Positions 55,801 to 63,951 of a stretch of DNA of 64,000 nt are shown here, piece by piece; the stretch's first letter is position 1, and the number at the start of each line of letters is the position of its first letter. The translations under genes and the position numbers were made by a program. The notes under the pieces are model-generated. The model was not told the origin of the DNA and made no database searches. It saw nothing but the letters and a program-made list of their open reading frames with translations. The stretch is from an uncultured Porphyromonadaceae bacterium (GTDB lineage Bacteria; Bacteroidota; Bacteroidia; Bacteroidales; Muribaculaceae): positions 1-64,000 of the forward strand of contig CABUVO010000024.1 in NCBI GenBank assembly GCA_902495075.1, given 5' to 3'.

Positions 55801-56442
55801 TATCTTCCGGGCACAAAGACGGAGGCTTACAGCATAAGAACTATTCTTGAAGAATCTAAAACAGGTTTGATTCCACTATTATTCTCAGGTGATTCTGCCA
55901 CTGAATCATCTTTCAAATCATACTCAGGGAAGAATCTTCAGTTAGCGCATATCGCCACACACGGGTTCTACATTAGCGGCAAGACATCGGCAAATGATGA
56001 AGAGAATCTGACTCTTTCGAGATCCGGTTTACTATTTTCGGGTGCTGAAAAGACATTGTCGGCAAAAGACAGCATTCCCTACAACATGGAAGACGGAATA
56101 CTCACGGCAGGAGAGATATCCACTCTTGATCTCAGAAATCTTAGACTCGTGGTGCTTAGTGCCTGTCAAACTGCTTTGGGAGAGATACGTGGAGATGGTG
56201 TGTTTGGGCTACAGAGAGGTTTCAAAAAAGCCGGAGCAGGAAGCATATTGATGTCCTTATGGAAAGTTGATGATGAAGCTACCGGCAAACTGATGACTGA
56301 ATTTTACAAGAATCTGAGCGACGGAATGTCAAAATACGATGCTCTTGAAAAAGCGAAACGGAGCATACGCTCCGTTTCAGAAAAAGGTTGGGATGATCCC
56401 CGCTATTGGGGCGCCTTCATCCTTCTTGATGGTATTGAATGA
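52843..56442 (+). CDS. exported CHAT-domain peptidase with helical repeats
   Basis: The protein has 1199 residues. A hydrophobic N-terminal segment (about 12-26, LILILCMSCFNMYA) looks like a signal peptide or anchor. Long alpha-helical repeats follow (about 30-830, TPR-like with degenerate repeats), then a C-terminal CHAT caspase-like domain (from about 870). The catalytic His is in LAHIATHGFY (His1040) and the Cys in VVLSACQTALG (Cys1108), followed by the conserved GVFGLQRGFKKAGAGSILMSLW. CHAT proteases act in bacterial defence and signalling. This one is predicted exported, which is unusual. Met at 52843 is chosen because the earlier frame overlaps ettA. Confidence 0.87.
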   Translation: MIKSFEKYARHAWLILILCMSCFNMYASDPADLEAQGDVIAGRKLAQFKAIDYYLPCFRLYKDKESKSRILEKTASLLERQSFVAKNTAAKIDSLIDEALPKFSKSPSFLLPLMEERVLKTTPSSPEMKERHKNLLLKIFEIRKKQSIAHDLKYEKLLRSYFKLIQYENNINPDDKIKVFDELWQTYLANRNTNDPADLALLRSGCWLMSSNRHYDDEARLWEEMRTLQKGISGISEDDRNSTLFNLAYACTNHAKKLLNEKTDTLSAMNCVSKTLEHLGKVEGKENKAYIHVLDTYVSILGNDSSEVIPYLKESVALKENLYGIESEEYRVTKEYLSAVEDKLNPKTILSDDVLDMCNTDEISSLSTKISILDRNARYAEVVKECDKMIDKIVRSYNANSISNSIELTSELTAASLHALTAYNELGRKDDIIRFGKSYCSNSNIPLSIRRMVLSFAIAFSADSNLPLEDINRLIDENVTLLKDSNEPVAAEDRRKDELKASALLIKGHTSDAIMSIRNLIDNIASNKDASPEFIDKQIALLNIYIEICSYLTDDYKTAAAQNDICLKMLEKIPDYKILKEYLSLLCRRVKYYDSDRNYKGVLELCAEIDKISGNTPESIDKFYGNNSMYILFNTYACDLNLSILTDIKLRAMCNLGKRNDANDVADKTANEAINTVLFSLENLESRNLDAIARNLKIYNDRMANVAISMGCDSTLIKYFNFTLLYKQAFLTAENLLRLQIRESGDSKLIESLQRLDSVRSLIADRLKTGLPIENIKLEELQLQRYLSEHSKVYGDYLKTIRLTWEDVKNILSPNDIVVEFIEYSSYLDNKSHIAALVLRHDWKAPKTIDLFLVSEIPTNPYIDKTFSLMCWDKLLPFFENVRNIYFSPAGELYGINIESLPSPRNEGLLSDHYNIYRLSSSRELAKIKNDKPVNNGYAIIYGGINYNASRDALVSETTNLANGKPADRCPDDLLSDIRGVKKRISYLPGTKTEAYSIRTILEESKTGLIPLLFSGDSATESSFKSYSGKNLQLAHIATHGFYISGKTSANDEENLTLSRSGLLFSGAEKTLSAKDSIPYNMEDGILTAGEISTLDLRNLRLVVLSACQTALGEIRGDGVFGLQRGFKKAGAGSILMSLWKVDDEATGKLMTEFYKNLSDGMSKYDALEKAKRSIRSVSEKGWDDPRYWGAFILLDGIE

Positions 56443-56495
56443 TCAAATAGATTCCTCCAAAAATTAAGGAAAGAATTTAACCAAACAAGTTTGTA

Positions 56496-57383
56496 TTATA
56501 CTAATTTGATCCATTGATCGCGATCGCCAGGAAGCAGATCAATCACCGGAATCTCAATCATTGTGTAACAGCCCGGGGTGAGACGGAATGTAGCTCTGGC
56601 ACAAGCCACAAGAATCTGCGCTGTCAATGCCGGGTTATTGATAGCCATATCGAATTCAAAGCGTTGGCTATGTGTTTTGCCCGACACCCCTTTGCGAACC
56701 ATATGCACACCATGACCCACATCCTTAAGAGCATCCACACTCTCTACTGCCATAACATGAGTTTCATCAGAAGCAAAATATGGATCTTCCTTTATGCTCT
56801 TCGCCACATCCGCAAGTTCATAGCCGGGAAGCAGCTCCACATATACCATGCGGCGGTGAATACCGGTACCCAGAGGAATTGTCATTGACAACGCATTCTT
56901 GACTCCTTCCTTGGATTTAACGGCAACTGTGTGTCCCATACTCATGCCGGGACCAAAGTTTGTATATGTGATTCCCTTGGGAGCGATTGCTTCAAAAAGT
57001 GTACGGACAATTGAATCGCTGCCCGGATCCCAACCTGCGGAAAGCACACTGACTGCATTCCCCGCTTTAGCTTCTTTGTCGAGTCGTTTGCGAAGCTCGG
57101 GTATCTGACCATGGATATCAAATGAATCCACAGTATTGATTCCCATTGCAAGAATCTCTTTTGCATGTTCTTCCACACTTCGTGTAGGAGTGGCAAGGAT
57201 TGCCACGTCAACATCCTTTAGTTCCTTTATCGATCCCACCACAGGGATATCGGCAGGGATGTTATCCCTGTCTGCAGGGTTACGACGCACAATGCCTGCA
57301 ATCTCAAAATCCGGAGCTGCCTCTATTGCCTCGAGAGAGTAGCGTCCGATATTGCCATATCCTACAATTGCTATTCTTTTCAT
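56496..57383 (-). CDS. ddh: meso-diaminopimelate dehydrogenase
   Basis: The enzyme has 295 residues. It makes meso-diaminopimelate directly from tetrahydrodipicolinate, ammonia and NADPH, a one-step route to peptidoglycan and lysine. The N-terminal Rossmann start is IAIVGYGNIGRYSLEAI. VLSAGWDPGSDSIVRTLFEAI, NFGPGMSMGHTVAVK and the C-terminal NNPALTAQILVACARATFRL are family signatures. It is a single minus-strand gene that converges on the CHAT gene, and no good -7 box was seen. Confidence 0.95.
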   Translation of the reverse strand: MKRIAIVGYGNIGRYSLEAIEAAPDFEIAGIVRRNPADRDNIPADIPVVGSIKELKDVDVAILATPTRSVEEHAKEILAMGINTVDSFDIHGQIPELRKRLDKEAKAGNAVSVLSAGWDPGSDSIVRTLFEAIAPKGITYTNFGPGMSMGHTVAVKSKEGVKNALSMTIPLGTGIHRRMVYVELLPGYELADVAKSIKEDPYFASDETHVMAVESVDALKDVGHGVHMVRKGVSGKTHSQRFEFDMAINNPALTAQILVACARATFRLTPGCYTMIEIPVIDLLPGDRDQWIKLV

Positions 57384-57422
57384 TGTTTTCGGGTAATATA
57401 TTTATTTTGTAACTTCTAAAAA

Positions 57423-58082
57423 TCAGAATACTATTCTCCCCTTCTTCGCCTGTTCGAGCATTTTCTTTCCGGGGACGAGATAAACCTCAAGACGACGGTT
57501 TTTCTCTCTATTCGATAAAGAATTGTTTTCCACTAAAGGCATATCGTCGCCATAAGCATAGGAGAAAAGATAACGTGTGTCACACCCCTCCTTTACAAAC
57601 CAGTCGAACAATGCGGTGGAACGTTCTTCCGTGATATGCTCACGATATTTCTCCGAACCTGTGTTGTCTGTATGCATGACCAGCAAGACACGATACATAT
57701 CCGGTTCCCGCAGATATCGTTTCAAGGGTGCAAGCAGCGTAGTCGCATCTTTTCTCACTTCAACTTCGTTGGGAGAGAAAAGCTTGGAAGCAGGAATTGT
57801 GACAAGAAGCACCTCTTTATTGCGATAGGTCTCGACCATTGAGGAATTTTTTGCATTGTATTCCTTGTTATAAAGACGTGTCCTCCCCTCCTTTTCCTGA
57901 AACTTGCGTATAAGATCAGCACTTTTCCCGTCAAGTTCCACGCTGTTTATCATCTCGCGGAATGACAGTTCATCAAGTGCATCTATACGTTGCAATGGAG
58001 TCTCCCCGGCGGCGCATAAAGCCGGCAAGAAGACCGAGGCAACAAGACAACCCTTAAAAAACGTCCTCAATCGATTCCTCAT
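57423..58082 (-). CDS. OmpA-like C-terminal domain protein
   Basis: The protein has 219 residues. Its signal peptide ends near LCAAG. A helical N-terminal part precedes a C-terminal OmpA-like domain with VLLVMHTDNTGSEKYREHITEERSTALFDWFVKEG and SNREKNRRLEVYLVPG, the segments that bind peptidoglycan diaminopimelate. The start MRNRLRTFF is preferred because AAAGGAG lies just upstream; a more distal TTG would add seven residues. Its start lies inside the end of the preceding acidic-protein gene (29-bp overlap). It probably anchors or senses the cell wall. Confidence 0.82.
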   Translation of the reverse strand: MRNRLRTFFKGCLVASVFLPALCAAGETPLQRIDALDELSFREMINSVELDGKSADLIRKFQEKEGRTRLYNKEYNAKNSSMVETYRNKEVLLVTIPASKLFSPNEVEVRKDATTLLAPLKRYLREPDMYRVLLVMHTDNTGSEKYREHITEERSTALFDWFVKEGCDTRYLFSYAYGDDMPLVENNSLSNREKNRRLEVYLVPGKKMLEQAKKGRIVF

Positions 58083-58374
58083 ATTCAAGTTCTCCTTTAA
58101 CAATCATGTCAATATCGGCAGGATCCATCACTATTTCGCCATCTTTCTTTATCTCCTTGGCTACATATGCCGTGAGCTTGGCTACATCAAGTTCTTCCTC
58201 TTCCGTGACTCCGGCATCTATCTTAAGATAACCGTTTTTCTCATACCAATCCCAGATAATATCTATCACGTAGAGTATTTCATCGTCATCATAACGTTCG
58301 CTCACTTCTTGAGGAAGAGTGGCACGGATGAATTTTATAGCGTCATCCTCGTCATATTTCATCAATTCACTCAT
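58054..58374 (-). CDS. small acidic protein, function unknown
   Basis: The protein has 106 residues and is very acidic, with no signal peptide. It begins MSELMKYDEDDAIKFIRATLPQEV and contains DDEILYVIDIIWDWYEKNGYL, a helix with regular hydrophobic spacing. Met5 is an alternative start. The family seems restricted to Bacteroidetes, and I know no function for it. It sits 12 bp after rimM and overlaps the OmpA-like gene by 29 bp, so it is cotranscribed with both. Confidence 0.75.
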   Translation of the reverse strand: MSELMKYDEDDAIKFIRATLPQEVSERYDDDEILYVIDIIWDWYEKNGYLKIDAGVTEEEELDVAKLTAYVAKEIKKDGEIVMDPADIDMIVKGELEYEESIEDVF

Positions 58375-58386
58375 AACTTTTTCTGT

Positions 58387-58923
58387 TTATTCCTCTTTAC
58401 GGTTAAGCGTTATCAACCCTTCAGGCAAAGAGGTATGAATCTCTTTATTTTCCTCATCTATATTGATAATAAAATCATCGACAAGAGGAATATAGATTTC
58501 CTCTTCTTCCGGTGTCTTGACAACCATCAGTTCATTTTCTGTCGAATCATCTATATATTCCAATATTCCAATTTCACCGAAATGGGTGTCGACAACCTTG
58601 AAGCCCTCAAGATCGTCTTCATACATCACATCTCCTACATATTCCTGCAAAACATCCTTGGGAACGGATATAGGACTGTTGACCAGTTCGGAAGCATCTT
58701 CCAAAGTGTCCACGCCTTCAAGCTTTATAAGATATGAGGTAGCGCCCTTCTGACGAATAGATTCCGCGTAATACGGCACCGGAATGCCATCGGTCTCTAT
58801 CACCATAGGATTACCATCCTCAACATATTCCTCCGGAATATCGAGGATAGCATTCAGTTCTCCCTTCAACGCATGGGTTCTCTGGAACTTTCCTATCTCT
58901 ATAAGATTATTCTTATCAATCAT
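58387..58923 (-). CDS. rimM: ribosome maturation factor RimM
   Basis: The protein has 178 residues. It helps mature the head of the 30S subunit by binding S19. The N-terminal RimM domain shows IEIGKFQRTHALKGELNAIL, and the PRC-barrel domain shows the later LEDASELVNSPISVP and VPLVDDFIINIDEENKEI. The ATG at 58923 (MIDKNNLIEIG) is preferred to a TTG three codons before it. It follows murA by 12 bp. Confidence 0.92.
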   Translation of the reverse strand: MIDKNNLIEIGKFQRTHALKGELNAILDIPEEYVEDGNPMVIETDGIPVPYYAESIRQKGATSYLIKLEGVDTLEDASELVNSPISVPKDVLQEYVGDVMYEDDLEGFKVVDTHFGEIGILEYIDDSTENELMVVKTPEEEEIYIPLVDDFIINIDEENKEIHTSLPEGLITLNRKEE

Positions 58924-58935
58924 TCCCGTCAATTA

Positions 58936-60249
58936 TCAATCATCTATTCTAATGATTTTTGCTCCAAGTCGGTTCAGCCGAAGATCAATATTTTCATATC
59001 CACGGTCGATTTGTCCAATATTCTGGATCTTGCTTGTGCCTTTCGCCCCCATCGCAGCTATAAGCATCGCGATACCGGCACGAATATCCGGTGAAACCAT
59101 ATCCGTGGCACGAAGGCAATTAAAATGACCGGAACCGATCACTACAGCCCTGTGGGGATCACACAATATGATGCGCGCACCCATATCCAAAAGTTTGTCG
59201 ACAAAGAAAAGGCGACTTTCAAACATTTTCTGATGTATCAGCACGCTACCGCGCGCCTGAGTACAAACCACAAGGAAAATGCTTATCAGGTCGGGTGAAA
59301 GTCCTGGCCAGGGAGCATCCGCAATCGTAAGCGTTGATCCGTCTATGAAATTCTCAATCTCATAGATCTCCTTCTGATCTATACGTATGTCATCACCCTC
59401 TATCTGGAGATGAATACCTATCCTTTCAAAAATCTCGGGCATCAGACCGAGATCCTTGACACCGACGTTCTTCAGCAACAGGTTGGAACCTGTCATCGCA
59501 GCCATTCCAATGAAGCTTCCGACTTCTATCATATCGGGAAGAAGACGATGCTGCGTGCCGCCAAGGCGTTTTTTACCATGGATTGTCAGAAGATTTGAAC
59601 CAATTCCATCTATCTCAGCGCCCATGCGGCAAAGCATCTTACAAAGCTGCTGGATGTATGGCTCGCAAGCGGCGTTATAAATAGTAGTGGTGCCTTCTGC
59701 AAGAACAGCTGCCATTACTATATTCGCAGTTCCTGTGATCGAAGCCTCGTCAAGAAGCATGTAATCTCCGTGAAGTCCTTCGGGAGCCGAAATACGATAC
59801 AATCCTTCTTCCGTAGCATATTCGAACTGGGCACCGAGTTTCTGAAGACCGAAGAAATGAGTGTCAAGACGGCGACGGCCGATTTTGTCACCACCGGGCT
59901 TAGGAAGCACTGCCTGTCCGAAGCGGGCAACAAGCGGACCAAGTATCATCACCGACCCTCTTAAGGATGCTGCCTTCTTGCGGTATTCAGGTGTTTGAAT
60001 ATAATTTATATCGATTGCATCAGCCTGAAATTCACAGGTAGATTCATCAATATAATTTACTTTCACCCCCATCTCTGCAAGAAGATTGATGAGATTTGTC
60101 ACGTCAAGAATGCGTGGAAGGTTCGAAATAGTCACTTTCTCGTCGGTGAGAACTGTGGCACATATCACCTCCAACGCTTCGTTCTTGGCTCCCTTGGGAC
60201 TGATCTCGCCACATAGACGATGTCCTCCTTCCACTATAAAACTACTCAT
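58936..60249 (-). CDS. murA: UDP-N-acetylglucosamine 1-carboxyvinyltransferase (Asp-type MurA)
   Basis: The enzyme makes the first committed peptidoglycan precursor by adding PEP to UDP-GlcNAc. It has 437 residues with the double inside-out alpha/beta-barrel repeat. SPKGAKNEALEVICA, ASLRGSVMILGPLVAR and LPDMIEVGSFIGMAAMTG are typical. The catalytic loop reads KPGGDKIGRRRLDTH, so Asp121 stands where most bacteria have the fosfomycin-reactive Cys. That form is active but not alkylated by fosfomycin. Its start overlaps the DUF4290 stop by four bases. Confidence 0.97.
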   Translation of the reverse strand: MSSFIVEGGHRLCGEISPKGAKNEALEVICATVLTDEKVTISNLPRILDVTNLINLLAEMGVKVNYIDESTCEFQADAIDINYIQTPEYRKKAASLRGSVMILGPLVARFGQAVLPKPGGDKIGRRRLDTHFFGLQKLGAQFEYATEEGLYRISAPEGLHGDYMLLDEASITGTANIVMAAVLAEGTTTIYNAACEPYIQQLCKMLCRMGAEIDGIGSNLLTIHGKKRLGGTQHRLLPDMIEVGSFIGMAAMTGSNLLLKNVGVKDLGLMPEIFERIGIHLQIEGDDIRIDQKEIYEIENFIDGSTLTIADAPWPGLSPDLISIFLVVCTQARGSVLIHQKMFESRLFFVDKLLDMGARIILCDPHRAVVIGSGHFNCLRATDMVSPDIRAGIAMLIAAMGAKGTSKIQNIGQIDRGYENIDLRLNRLGAKIIRIDD

Positions 60250-60839
60250 TTTTTCTTCTTTTTGCCTTTCGGCGGGTTCACCGGAGTTGCCTCCTTGAAT
60301 TCATGCAAAAGATATGTCTCCGGATCGAGGTCTATCTTACCATGCGAATATTCCTTAAGATCGCGAAGTATCTTGGCATCATCAACTCCCTCCTTATTAT
60401 GAATGAGCATGAGTTTCTTCATATGATGCGCAATGAGGGAGATGAGAATATCCTTCTCCTCTCCATCCTCCATATCCGCAACCTTCTCTATCATTTTCTC
60501 TATGCTCTTTCCATAATGGCGATAACGCATAGCTGAAGCAGTATATGGGATTTTTTCCGGTTTGGGATTCAATTTGTCAGCTGTCACCACATCACATGGA
60601 AAATCAATATCAAGTTGAAAACGGGATATTATGTTTATCTGATCCCAGATTTGAGAATAGTCATGATCCGCCCCAACAAGCTCAGGAAAAAGATTTGCCA
60701 TAATGTCAGCTATGGCAAACGCACATTTTGTGCGTTCCTCTCTGTCGGGGATGGATACACAATAATCTATCATCCCCTGAACATTCCTTCCGAACTCGGG
60801 CAACGTGATCGGTTTTAAATCTGTATTATAAGGTATCAT
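60246..60839 (-). CDS. DUF4290 family protein
   Basis: The protein has 197 residues, cytosolic, and largely helical. It shows LPEFGRNVQGMIDYCVSIPDREERTKCAFAIADIMANL, then PYTASAMRYRHYGKSIEKMIEK and ISLIAHHMKKLMLIHNKEGVDD, the DUF4290 pattern. The C-terminus is a run of Pro and Lys (PPKGKKKKK). The family is only known from Bacteroidetes and has no assigned function. A four-base overlap with murA and the order DUF4290-murA-rimM suggest a role around cell-wall synthesis or growth control. Confidence 0.88.
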   Translation of the reverse strand: MIPYNTDLKPITLPEFGRNVQGMIDYCVSIPDREERTKCAFAIADIMANLFPELVGADHDYSQIWDQINIISRFQLDIDFPCDVVTADKLNPKPEKIPYTASAMRYRHYGKSIEKMIEKVADMEDGEEKDILISLIAHHMKKLMLIHNKEGVDDAKILRDLKEYSHGKIDLDPETYLLHEFKEATPVNPPKGKKKKK

Positions 60840-60865
60840 CTTGGGTTCTATGATTGTTCAACTTA

Positions 60866-60873
60866 CAAATATA
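60866..60873 (-). promoter_or_regulatory. promoter of the DUF4290-murA-rimM operon
   Basis: TATATTTG on the minus strand lies 27 bp before the DUF4290 start, with a TTTG (60896-60899) about 22 bp further upstream. Confidence 0.6.
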
Positions 60874-60909
60874 ACAATATTTGTTGAGATTTCTTCAAAA
60901 CTCACCTAA

Positions 60910-61602
60910 TTATATCTTGCATTTAGGTGTGGTGGTCTGATATTCCTTGAGATATTCAGGCACAGAATAGGCAATGTCAAGGAAATCTCCTTCACGGAAT
61001 GCTTTTTCCGACAAGGCAAGCATATCCTTTGCCATTGGATTGAGACCATCCATCCAATGTGCGTTGGGTGATTTTATAACTTCCTTGGCTTTTTCCGCGC
61101 CATCTCCCATAAACCACACCTCCCGCTCTGCAAGCAAAGAGGCATATGAGTTTTCATCGAGAATCATGGGTGCCGGACCGTCCAAAGCATTCAACGCGAA
61201 ATCATAAGCACCTGTAAACACTTCCATGCGACGCGCATCAATCATCGGAGCAAGTATCTCTTCTCCCGTGAAGTTAAAATTGCGGAACATAGCTTTCACG
61301 GCGAGAATCTTCAATGTGCTGACTCCGATCAGCGGCACTCCCAAACTGAAAGCAAGACCTTTGGCAAGTGAAAGCCCGATACGCAGACCTGTGTAGGAAC
61401 CGGGTCCGATGCTTACTGCAACGGCATCTAGCTTCCATTCTTTGCGTTTCACCTCTTCCATTGCACGCTCCACGAATGGTGCAAGCAATTCGGCATGTTT
61501 CATGCCATCACTATTATCCAGATCAAATTCCAAGACTCCCTCTCGTGTCAATGCAACTGAACAGGTTTTACCGGAAGTTTCTATATTTAGTATTGTCGAC
61601 AT
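60910..61602 (-). CDS. tsaB: TsaB, partner of the t6A tRNA-modifying complex
   Basis: The protein has 230 residues and is an ASKHA-fold paralogue of TsaD that forms the TsaBDE complex making threonylcarbamoyl-A37 in tRNAs. ILNIETSGKTCSVAL is the N-terminal signature. AVSIGPGSYTGLRIGLSLAKGLAFSL and VPLIGVSTLKILA are the conserved core. It lies 40 bp after the FAD oxidoreductase gene, in a gap filled with AAAGGTTA-type repeats, so it may share that transcript. Confidence 0.94.
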   Translation of the reverse strand: MSTILNIETSGKTCSVALTREGVLEFDLDNSDGMKHAELLAPFVERAMEEVKRKEWKLDAVAVSIGPGSYTGLRIGLSLAKGLAFSLGVPLIGVSTLKILAVKAMFRNFNFTGEEILAPMIDARRMEVFTGAYDFALNALDGPAPMILDENSYASLLAEREVWFMGDGAEKAKEVIKSPNAHWMDGLNPMAKDMLALSEKAFREGDFLDIAYSVPEYLKEYQTTTPKCKI

Positions 61603-61641
61603 AACTTTTTAAGTAAAAGGTTAAAGGTAAGAAGTTAAAGG

Positions 61642-63207
61642 TTAGAGGTGAGAGGCTGCAATAGATTCCATGCAGCGGATTCCATCGATAGCTGCAGAGA
61701 TGATTCCCCCCGCATACCCTGCACCCTCTCCTGCCGGATAGAGTCTTCGGATTTCTTCGTGTTCGAGAGTCTCTTTGTCTCGGGGCAATCTAACAGGAGA
61801 GGATGTGCGTGATTCCAAACCAAGCAGGATTGCCTCATTTGTCAAGAAACCGGGGCATTTACGCCCGAAGTCCTTGAAACCTTCCCTTAACCGCCAGGAA
61901 ATAAACGGTGGGAAAAGTCGATTGAAATCAACGGGATGAATACCCGGAGCATAAGATGTGGAGGGCAATGTCTTTGAAATCTTGCCGTCTGTAAAATCTT
62001 TCATACGCTGCGCGGGAGCGTTGAGAGTCTCACCTGCTTCTTCATAAAACTTATGTTCCAGATCTTCTTGCAGCTGGAGTATCTCCAATGATCCAAATTC
62101 CTCATATTCAGGGAAATCTCCGGGGCGAATCTCCACAACCATCCCGGAGTTGGCTTTTTCGCCTGCACGGGCTGAGGCTGACATACCGTTGACAACAAGC
62201 TCATTCTCGGCACTTCCGGCTGGCACCACAACACCTCCCGGACACATGCAGAAGGAATATACTCCGCGACCTTCAACTTGGGTGACATAATTATATTCGG
62301 CAGACGGGAGATATTTACCTCGCCCCTTTTCGGAATGATATTGAAGACGATCGATAAGCGCCTGTGGATGCTCAAGACGCACACCAATTGCAATACCTTT
62401 TGATTCCATTTTAACTCCATCAGAATGCAATCTTCGGAATGTATCATGAGCAGAGTGTCCGGTAGCGAGTATCACCGAATCACCCATTATTTCCTTATTA
62501 CCTTCAGCCACCACACCTTTTGCAACGCCGTCTTCTACAATCAGAGATTCGACTTTGGTCTGAAACATTACCTCTCCGCCGCAATCAATAATCGTCTGAC
62601 GGATATTCTTGATAACATGTGGCAAGCGATCGCTGCCGATATGCGGATGAGCATCGATAAGTATATCAGGATGGGCGCCATGTTGCACAAGAAGCTGTAA
62701 AACTTCCTCTACATTCCCTCTTTTTTTGCTACGTGTGTATAGTTTGCCATCGCTGTATGCTCCGGCACCCCCTTCTCCAAAACAATAATTGGAATCGGGA
62801 TTTATTTTGCCTTCCCTGCTTATGTTGGCAATATCAATACGCCTGGAATCAACATCATTCCCACGCTCAACAATTATCGGTCTGAATCCTGCTTCTATAG
62901 CTTTCAAGGCTGCAAACAGACCTGCAGGACCTGCACCAACGATTACTACCCGCGAAGCGTCTTCTTTAACCGGCGAAAATTCCACCGGTCGAAGCAGCGC
63001 AGAAATATGAGTGTCATTTCCGGTTGCCACCTTTACGGTGAGATTCACAATTATATTTTTTTTGCGGGCATCGATAGAACGTTTCACGATTCTGAAATCA
63101 TTGACATCGGAAGATGGCACTTTCATCTCGCGAAGCACAGCCTCTCTCAATAATTGCTCTTCGGCTGCCACAGCCGGAGAAACCCGCATGCTTATATCTT
63201 GAATCAT
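61642..63207 (-). CDS. FAD-dependent oxidoreductase (COG2509-like)
   Basis: The protein has 521 residues. The FAD-binding Rossmann motif is VVIVGAGPAGLFAALKAIEAG, preceded by an N-terminal ferredoxin-like domain of about 85 residues. NYCFGEGGAGAYSDGKLYTR, VILATGHSAHDTF, and the late YPAGEGAGYAGGIISAAIDGI are conserved. The family is widespread and annotated only as a dehydrogenase or oxidoreductase. No membrane segment or export signal is seen. The -7 box at 63228 drives it divergently from the HAD gene. Confidence 0.88.
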   Translation of the reverse strand: MIQDISMRVSPAVAAEEQLLREAVLREMKVPSSDVNDFRIVKRSIDARKKNIIVNLTVKVATGNDTHISALLRPVEFSPVKEDASRVVIVGAGPAGLFAALKAIEAGFRPIIVERGNDVDSRRIDIANISREGKINPDSNYCFGEGGAGAYSDGKLYTRSKKRGNVEEVLQLLVQHGAHPDILIDAHPHIGSDRLPHVIKNIRQTIIDCGGEVMFQTKVESLIVEDGVAKGVVAEGNKEIMGDSVILATGHSAHDTFRRLHSDGVKMESKGIAIGVRLEHPQALIDRLQYHSEKGRGKYLPSAEYNYVTQVEGRGVYSFCMCPGGVVVPAGSAENELVVNGMSASARAGEKANSGMVVEIRPGDFPEYEEFGSLEILQLQEDLEHKFYEEAGETLNAPAQRMKDFTDGKISKTLPSTSYAPGIHPVDFNRLFPPFISWRLREGFKDFGRKCPGFLTNEAILLGLESRTSSPVRLPRDKETLEHEEIRRLYPAGEGAGYAGGIISAAIDGIRCMESIAASHL

Positions 63208-63227
63208 AATTATAGCTTTTCAAACAA

Positions 63228-63265
63228 CAAAATTACTCATTATTTAATAAATTTGACTAATTTTG
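63228..63265. promoter_or_regulatory. divergent promoters for the oxidoreductase and HAD genes
   Basis: TAATTTTG on the minus strand (63228-63235) lies 20 bp before the oxidoreductase start. On the plus strand TAAATTTG (63248-63255) and TAATTTTG (63258-63265) are in tandem before the HAD start at 63298; the second is at the better distance. Confidence 0.6.
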
Positions 63266-63297
63266 CACCTATTATATGCAACAAAACACATCAAAAT

Positions 63298-63951
63298 ATG
63301 GCGAATAAAACCATCGGAGCACTTTTCGACCTCGACGGAGTCCTCATTGACAGCGAAAGCGAATACACACGTGTATGGAGTGAGGTTCACCGGCGCTTCC
63401 CCACTCAGCATCCTGATATGCCACATAGGATCAAGGGGATGACACTTGACAACATCATTGCCACATATTACGAGGCAGATGGTCTTGGAGATAAAGTGAG
63501 AGATACTCTTCACCTTCTGGAAGCTGAAATGAAATATGAATGGCTTCCGGGTGCCAAAGATTTTGTTGAGTGGTTGATCGAGGAGAATATCCCGCGCGCG
63601 TTGGTGACAAGCAGCGATGATAAAAAGATGGAACACCTTCGCGAAGAGATTCCCGAGCTCGAAGGAATGATGACAGAGCTCGTCACCGCTGACAAAATCA
63701 CGAAATCGAAACCGGATCCGGAAGGATATCTTCTCGGAGCAAGACTGCTCGGTACGGATCCTCGAAACTGTGTGGTTTTTGAAGATTCAATGCAGGGTGT
63801 CAAGGCTGGTAAAGCTTCAGGTGCATATGTGGTGGGAATCGCCGGAACACTTCCTGCTTCAGCCATTGAACCTTATTGCGATTTGGTTGTAAATAATCTT
63901 GGAGAGATCGACCGCGAATTCCTTCTCTCAACCCTATCTTCGCGCCATTAA
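63298..63951 (+). CDS. HAD hydrolase, beta-phosphoglucomutase-like
   Basis: The protein has 217 residues. Motif I is ALFDLDGVLIDSE (Asp11 nucleophile, Asp13 acid/base). A helical cap domain follows, then motif II LVTSSDDKKM, motif III Lys in KITKSKPDPEGYL, and motif IV VVFEDSMQGVKAGKASG. The cap and the DGVLIDSE start place it with beta-phosphoglucomutase and sugar-phosphate phosphatases. The true substrate is unknown. The ATG at 63298 fits the promoter and motif I. An upstream open frame is ignored because it runs through the promoter. Confidence 0.9.
   Translation: MANKTIGALFDLDGVLIDSESEYTRVWSEVHRRFPTQHPDMPHRIKGMTLDNIIATYYEADGLGDKVRDTLHLLEAEMKYEWLPGAKDFVEWLIEENIPRALVTSSDDKKMEHLREEIPELEGMMTELVTADKITKSKPDPEGYLLGARLLGTDPRNCVVFEDSMQGVKAGKASGAYVVGIAGTLPASAIEPYCDLVVNNLGEIDREFLLSTLSSRH

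Noticed and set aside
52843..56442. CHAT protein as part of a gRAMP/Craspase CRISPR effector
   Set aside because: No CRISPR array, Cas7-11-type gene or target protein is nearby, and this protein looks exported.
57904..58737. 277-codon plus-strand frame
   Set aside because: It is antisense to the OmpA-like, acidic-protein and rimM genes, all of which have clear family support or tight operon spacing. The composition (many Phe and Ile) is typical of a shadow frame.
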